A stretch of DNA of 64,000 nt from Blastomyces gilchristii SLH14081 (taxonomy: Eukaryota; Ascomycota; Eurotiomycetes; Onygenales; Ajellomycetaceae). The notes under the pieces were generated by a model. It was not told the origin of the DNA. It made no database searches and worked only from the letters and a program-made list of their open reading frames with translations. Shown in pieces: positions 59,683-64,000 of this stretch (positions within the stretch are counted from its first letter, which is position 1; every line of letters starts with the position of its first letter). The stretch covers positions 2,179,830 to 2,243,829 of the forward strand of contig NW_003101677.1 of assembly GCF_000003855.2 (NCBI RefSeq), read 5' to 3'. The translations under genes and the position numbers were made by a program.

Positions 59683-60400
59683 ATATAGTCTGTTAAAACA
59701 GCTATACACTATCTTTTAATAATTTTGATTTGTTATAGTCTCTCTTTACTTTACTTTTTCTTTTTATTCTTTTCTCTCTATCTATTTAATATGTCTATCT
59801 TTAAGACTGTGTTCTCTTTTCTTTTGTCATGATATTATGAACTGATTTCAAAGTATCAGAAGATGTTAAAATACTGTAATTTGTAAACAGTTTTTATATT
59901 CTGAGCTGAAGTTTTCTGATTTTGCATATCTGACATTGATAAATGTATAATAGTTAACTTTATAGATATAGGAAAAACACTGAGAACTAAAGATTCTCAG
60001 ATAGATGTTATAGTCTCTGACTGTACATATCTATAAATGAAGAACAATAATAATAATAATAATAATATAGTTTATAAAAGTCTCTTTTTAGTTCACAGAT
60101 GTCTCTGAAAATTATATCTAAAGACTCAGTTTAAGAGTGTTTACAGACAGTAAGTATTTCTTATAAAAAAGTAGCTTGATTCTGTGAAATATACTTAAGA
60201 ATGTTCTTCACTGAGATTGATTTATTCATGAGTTTGAAGAGATTCTTTGTCACAGATGTAGAGAATGATATTCTGTAAGTAATTAATAAGTTTTCTAAAA
60301 CTTCTTTTATAGAGATTATTCATAATTCAGATAACTGCTTCTAAGTCTCTGCAGTAGAGTTTATAGAAGTTAAGTATACAAGTTTCTAGTTCTTTCAGTT

Positions 60401-61110
60401 ATTATTATTATTATCATTCTTATATTATACTCATATGCAAGCGGAGCTTATGATGAGTCCTTGCATGATGTTAAATACAGGCCAAGTGTTGATTATTATT
60501 ATTATTATTATTCTTCAATTATAGATGTATGCAGTCAGAGACTATAACATCTACCTGAGAACCTTTAGTTCTCAGGGTTTTTCCTATATCTATAGAGTCA
60601 ACTATTATACACTTATCAATTTCAGATATGCAAATTCAGAAAATTCCAGCCCAGAATACAAAAACTGTTTACAAATTGCAGTATTTCAACACCTTCTGAT
60701 ACTTTGAAACCATTTGAAAATATCATGACAAAGGAAAAGAGAACATAGTCTTAAAGATAGACACGTTAAATAGATAGATAGAAAAGAACAGAAAGAAACA
60801 AGTACAGTAAAGAGAGATTGCCAAGTGTTGATTATACAGAAGGAATTACAGGTGTTGAGACCACATCAAGAGAACAAGAACATAGGTAATACAAAGAAGT
60901 AACAATTAGATACATGCGATAATAACTTCTCAGCCCAGGAACATAGAGTGATTTATTGAAGCAATTTGTACATCTCTGTATTTATTAGAAACCTGAGAAG
61001 CTTGAGTTACGGATTTTAATGTATTCTTTGCGGGTTTGAAACCCACATATCTTGTTTTCTCACATCAAGATGCTACTGGGTGGCTGCATTAATCATTCAG
61101 TTATCAGAGT
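60401..61110 (-). mobile_element. SINE-4, minus strand, split by LINE-4
   Basis: TSD AGTTCTTTCAGTT (60388-60400 and 61111-61123) in the B2 leader; B1 has the empty site. Removing LINE-4 and one TSD leaves 371 bp. The tRNA-like head at the right end is badly mutated (CCGGGGC reads TCAGAGT), so this is the oldest-looking SINE. Confidence 0.88.
60496..60819 (-). mobile_element. LINE-4, 324-bp 3'-UTR fragment inside SINE-4
   Basis: (TTA)n tail at left, then the inverse of the LINE 3' UTR with its hairpin, ending in AAAGAGAGATT. The 15-bp TSD GCCAAGTGTTGATTA is at 60481-60495 and 60820-60834. It is a severe 5' truncation; an open frame of 60 codons at 60525-60707 is meaningless. Confidence 0.92.
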
Positions 61111-61157
61111 AGTTCTTTCAGTTATAACAGATAATCACTGACTGACAGAGCTTGAAA

Positions 61158-61414
61158 TGTAAGAATGAGTACTCAGAGACAATTATTCAGATATTTGTAG
61201 CTTGATATAATATATACTGATAGCTACTAGAAGTATTCACAGTAGAAAAACTAATGTAGAGATTAAATGTATAATAGTATTCAAGCTGAGTTATAAATAG
61301 TAGTTATGAACTTCAGTCTATATAATTGTGTGTAGTCAAGAGCTGCTAACTCTATTAATTACACAAGTGATAGAAATAGAGTTAAAGAATTCATGAGAAG
61401 CGGGATTTCTTATA
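61158..61414 (-). repeat. B2 5' LTR
   Basis: 257 bp, TGTAAGAATGAG to TTCTTATA on the plus strand, uninterrupted. The equivalent of the MITE-1 site reads ACTCAGAGAC here. Confidence 0.85.
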
Positions 61415-62021
61415 TAAATACACTCTCTAATTTATAAGTTAGTAATAAGTGAATAACTTATTAATTGATAGATATACTGAACTGAGAATATTAACTTATT
61501 ATAGAAAAGAATCAGGCAGTGATCTAGTTTTAAAACTAAGAGCTTATTTCAATCAGTATAATAGAATTCTTACAGATTATTAAGAAAGAGATAAAGAAGT
61601 TTAAGCTTTAAGAGATTTATAAATTATATACTAACTTTCTCTGATATCTTACTTAATAATAGATAATTAAAATTCTTTGAGAAAATATAATCTTTTATTA
61701 ACTCTAATTTAACAGAGTAGTTCAGTGAATTATTATTATTATCTAATTCTTTATTCATTGTCAGCAGATTATTAAACAGTGCTGAATAAACTATATATAG
61801 CTGTTAAATCTTATATCTCAGCTATAAGTCAGATCTGTTAAAAGAATCTCTTAATACTAGTTATAAGATATAAAAGCTCTTCTATAAAAGCAGTGTTTTC
61901 TTTATATCTTCATAATTTATTCACTGTACTAGAGTTTTATAGTTTTAATACTTATTCTTCTTTATCAGAAAATTGCAGTTATTAGATACACTGTATTCTT
62001 TAATCAGCTTAATATAGTGTT
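61415..62021. other. AT-rich flank right of B2
   Basis: Same worn AT-rich composition as 3351-3947; no gene, no repeat family I can assign. It should be the continuation of the sequence into which B2 inserted. Confidence 0.5.
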
Positions 62022-62399
62022 ATTAGTATTATTATTCTTTAATTATAGATGTGTACAGTCAGAAACTATAACATCTACCTGAGACTTTTAGTTCTCGAGT
62101 TTCTCTAATATCTATAAAGTTAACTATTATACATTTATCAATTTCACATATTCAAAATCAGAAAATTTCAGCTCAGAATATAAAACTCTTTATAAATTGC
62201 AGAATTTTAACATCATCTGATACTTTTGAAATCATTTAGAATTATCATGATAAAGAAAAAGAGAACAAAGTCTTAAAGATAGACATATTAACTAAGTAGA
62301 TAGAAAGAAATGGAAGAGAAAAAGTAAAGTAAAGAGAGACTATATTAAAATAACAATATTAAAAGATAGTGTATAGCTGTTTTAACAGATTATATCTGA

Positions 62400-63864
62400 T
62401 TAATTTTCACCTCTTTCATATTCAGATATTTTTGATATTCAGTTATTTTCTTATAGCTGCTTGAGTTTCTGATAGAAATTCTATTAAGTATTTAATCCCT
62501 GTCTCAGTTAAGAATAAGAATCTCATATTTAATTGCTTCAAATCATACTTTTCTTTCAATCTAGCTCTGAGACTATTATATAATGCACAATGCATTACAA
62601 TATACTCAGAAATTTCATTTACATTGCAGAATGAGTATTCTGTTGAATCAAATCTATTATTAAATCTTTTTATATAAGATTTAAAATATCTATGTTCTAG
62701 TTTCAGCTGAATTATAGATGAGAATATTTTCTTTTTATATTTAATTAAAAAAGATTTTCACTTGAGTTTTATTTCAAAATTTAAAATAATATATACTATT
62801 CTTTTATTTCTGCCAGCTTTTATTTAACTTATTTAAACAAGACTTTTTTATCTTTCTCTTTATAAAAGATCAGAATACTGTTTTGTCAATAAATCTGCTT
62901 AATTTCAAACTCTTTTTTACAGCTGAATCAGGCAATTCATTACCATGAATATTCATGTGAGCAGAAACTCAGTGTAAATAAAATATCAGTTTTGATAATC
63001 TTTTCTTTTGAATCTTCATAACAGAATTTAAAATTTGTTCAAGATTCATTTGATCATTATTGTAGATGAATTATCAGTGTTAATATTCTTGTTTTTTGAA
63101 TTTTTATAACAGAGTTTAAAATCAGTTCAAGATTTATTTGATTATTATCAATCTGACTATTTCTAAGTCTTTTCAAAGCTGCTTAACTATGAAAGAATAT
63201 TCATATCTCTTTTAAACTATTTTCTCTTTTGTAAGATTTTATTTTAATAAGTCTCCAAGCTTTCACTATTATAAATAGTTCAGCATCAAAGACTTCAGAT
63301 TCACAGGCAAAATGTCAGAAATCTGAGATAAAATTGATATTATCTTTAGTATAAGTAATGTCTATATCTAATCTATTTAAATTCTTATTTTTTGAGTTAT
63401 CTGAGTAAATTAGAATAGAGTCTTTTATGATGATTGTAGAGATCTTCTTCAAATACTATTCATATTCTCTCTCTTTAGATAGTTCACTTATTTACAAGTC
63501 TATAAGATATTTCAGCTTTTCTCTTCAGAGAGATATCATCTCATGATCAATTTTCTCAAGATTTAATAAAGAAAATTGATTTTTAATTAGTGAATATAAT
63601 CTGTATGATTGAGAGAGCATTTTATTTAAAGAATTATTTTCATTTCAATCAAGAAATCTATTTCAATTCAGTTTATTTCCTGAGTTAATTGATAAAAATA
63701 AAGAAGAGACTCTTTTTCTGATTATGTAATTTAAGCTCATCTTCATGACTCTCAGAGTATAATTTATACAGGCCTTTTCAAATTGAATTATAGAAGATGA
63801 AATTAAAACTTTAATTTTCATTGCTTTAATAGAAGATGATTTGAATGCTCTCAGAATTCTTCTC
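62400..63864 (-). pseudogene. LINE-6 ORF2 fragment
   Basis: Matches LINE-5 from about 58310 to 59680 on the minus strand: the post-RT linker, RNase H and the Cys/His motif. Dense stops and the 88-bp duplication disrupt it. Confidence 0.7.
62973..63150 (-). repeat. 88-bp tandem duplication in LINE-6
   Basis: TATCAGT at 62984 and 63072, and TGAT(C/T)ATTAT at 63051 and 63139, both 88 bp apart. Other LINE copies have one unit. 88 is not a multiple of three. Confidence 0.8.
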
Positions 63865-64000
63865 TGTGATGCGCTGCGCCCGACCAATTATATAGACTAT
63901 TTCATTACACTTCACAGATTCCACTGAAAGCTTCAATTCTCAGTTACTAATTCTCAGCTGGAAAACCTATGAAAGTTCTATTCTTCTGCTCTGAAGCTTT
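63865..64000 (+). repeat. A4: partial 5' LTR of a family A gypsy element
   Basis: TGTGATGCGCTGCGCCCGAC and the following bases match the A3 LTR. The left flank TTCTC belongs to LINE-6. The window ends inside the LTR. Confidence 0.85.

Larger units (their letters stand above)
51719..60066 (+). mobile_element. LINE-5: near full-length LINE, plus strand (about 7.8 kb without MITE-2)
   Basis: Starts about 12 bp short of the LINE-1 5' end and finishes with an (AAT)n tail. Order: normal-GC 5' end, ~165-bp tandem units (one split by MITE-2), AT-rich leader, 53-bp repeats, ORF1 (53952-55267), ORF2 (55570-59682), 3' UTR with hairpin, tail. The left flank is A3 and the right flank is B2, so no TSD is available; the left one was lost in a deletion. 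It is the best template in the window for the LINE family. Confidence 0.88.
60067..61157 (-). pseudogene. B2 leader and start of gag
   Basis: The minus strand matches B1 7372-7740. It is interrupted by SINE-4 (60401-61110). It confirms that 61158-61414 is the 5' LTR of a minus-strand B element. No useful frame. Confidence 0.7.
3948..61414 (-). mobile_element. Ty3/gypsy family B element B2, minus strand, filled with later insertions
   Basis: Outermost element of the nested stack. Its 3' LTR is at 3948-4718 (with a MITE inside) and its 5' LTR at 61158-61414, both in minus orientation and both with termini TGTAAGAA and TTCTTA(C/T)A. A pyrimidine tract follows 4718, which is the polypurine tract of a minus-strand element, and the leader adjoining 61157 matches the B1 leader. 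Own sequence survives at 4719-6179 (3' region), 40934-42284 (chromodomain and integrase end) and about 60067-61157 (leader and start of gag). The middle of gag-pol is missing, lost with the deletion whose junction is at 51719. Flanking 5-mers are AAAAT and TAAAT, a 4/5 match, so the outer TSD is only fair. Confidence 0.75.
62022..63864 (-). mobile_element. LINE-6, minus strand, cut by A4
   Basis: Short TTA tail near 62022-62036, then inverse 3' UTR, then ORF2 C-terminal half (RNase H and the region before it) up to 63864, where A4 begins; the rest would lie beyond the window. It contains an 88-bp tandem duplication (about 62973-63150). An open piece at 63663-63887 crosses into A4 and is not real. 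Confidence 0.82.

Overview
The window looks like nuclear DNA of a filamentous ascomycete (Pezizomycotina). Evidence: a gene of the fungal X325/BIM1 copper-protein family with two GT-AG introns, followed by about 60 kb of AT-rich DNA made of transposons ruined by C-to-T/G-to-A changes, as left by repeat-induced point mutation (RIP) or a related process. The species cannot be named from the sequence.

Layout. Positions 1-3350 have ordinary base composition and hold one convincing host gene, a secreted, probably GPI-anchored BIM1-like protein on the minus strand (1576-2457, 208 codons). From about 3.4 kb to the end there is no intact host gene. Nearly everything from 3948 to 61414 is explained by one nested stack of insertions whose boundaries are fixed by target-site duplications (TSDs).

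The outermost element is a minus-strand Ty3/gypsy element, family B (B2, LTRs 3948-4718 and 61158-61414). A LINE of about 7.6 kb (LINE-1, minus, 6180-40930) was inserted into it. LINE-1 was then split by three gypsy elements: B1 (7114-17811), A1 (18783-24564) and A2 (25310-35553). B1 holds SINE-1 and LINE-2, which itself holds LINE-3. A2 holds another LTR element (C1, 28860-33095) and SINE-2. SINE-3 lies directly in LINE-1. On the right flank B2 also received A3 (from 42285), which contains C2 (43393-51080), a second nearly full-length LINE (LINE-5, 51719 to about 60066), and SINE-4, which contains the LINE fragment LINE-4. A deletion joins A3 to the 5' end of LINE-5. Two 506-bp hAT-like MITEs sit in the B2 LTR and in the LINE-5 leader. 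Right of B2 come AT-rich DNA, a sixth LINE (LINE-6) and the start of a fourth A element (A4).

How the parts relate. Family A and B elements encode gag, protease, RT, RNase H, integrase and a C-terminal chromodomain-like segment (chromovirus type). The LINE has a zinc-knuckle ORF1 and an ORF2 with AP endonuclease, RT, RNase H and a terminal Cys/His motif, as in the fungal Tad1 group. The SINE has a class II tRNA-like head and shares its last bases and (AAT)n tail with the LINE, which points to mobilisation by that LINE. None of the elements seems able to move by itself: reading frames are largely free of indels but riddled with stop codons, and catalytic residues are lost. By eye, the mutated DNA is almost empty of CC, GG and CG while CA and TG stay common, which is not the usual CpA-biased RIP pattern.
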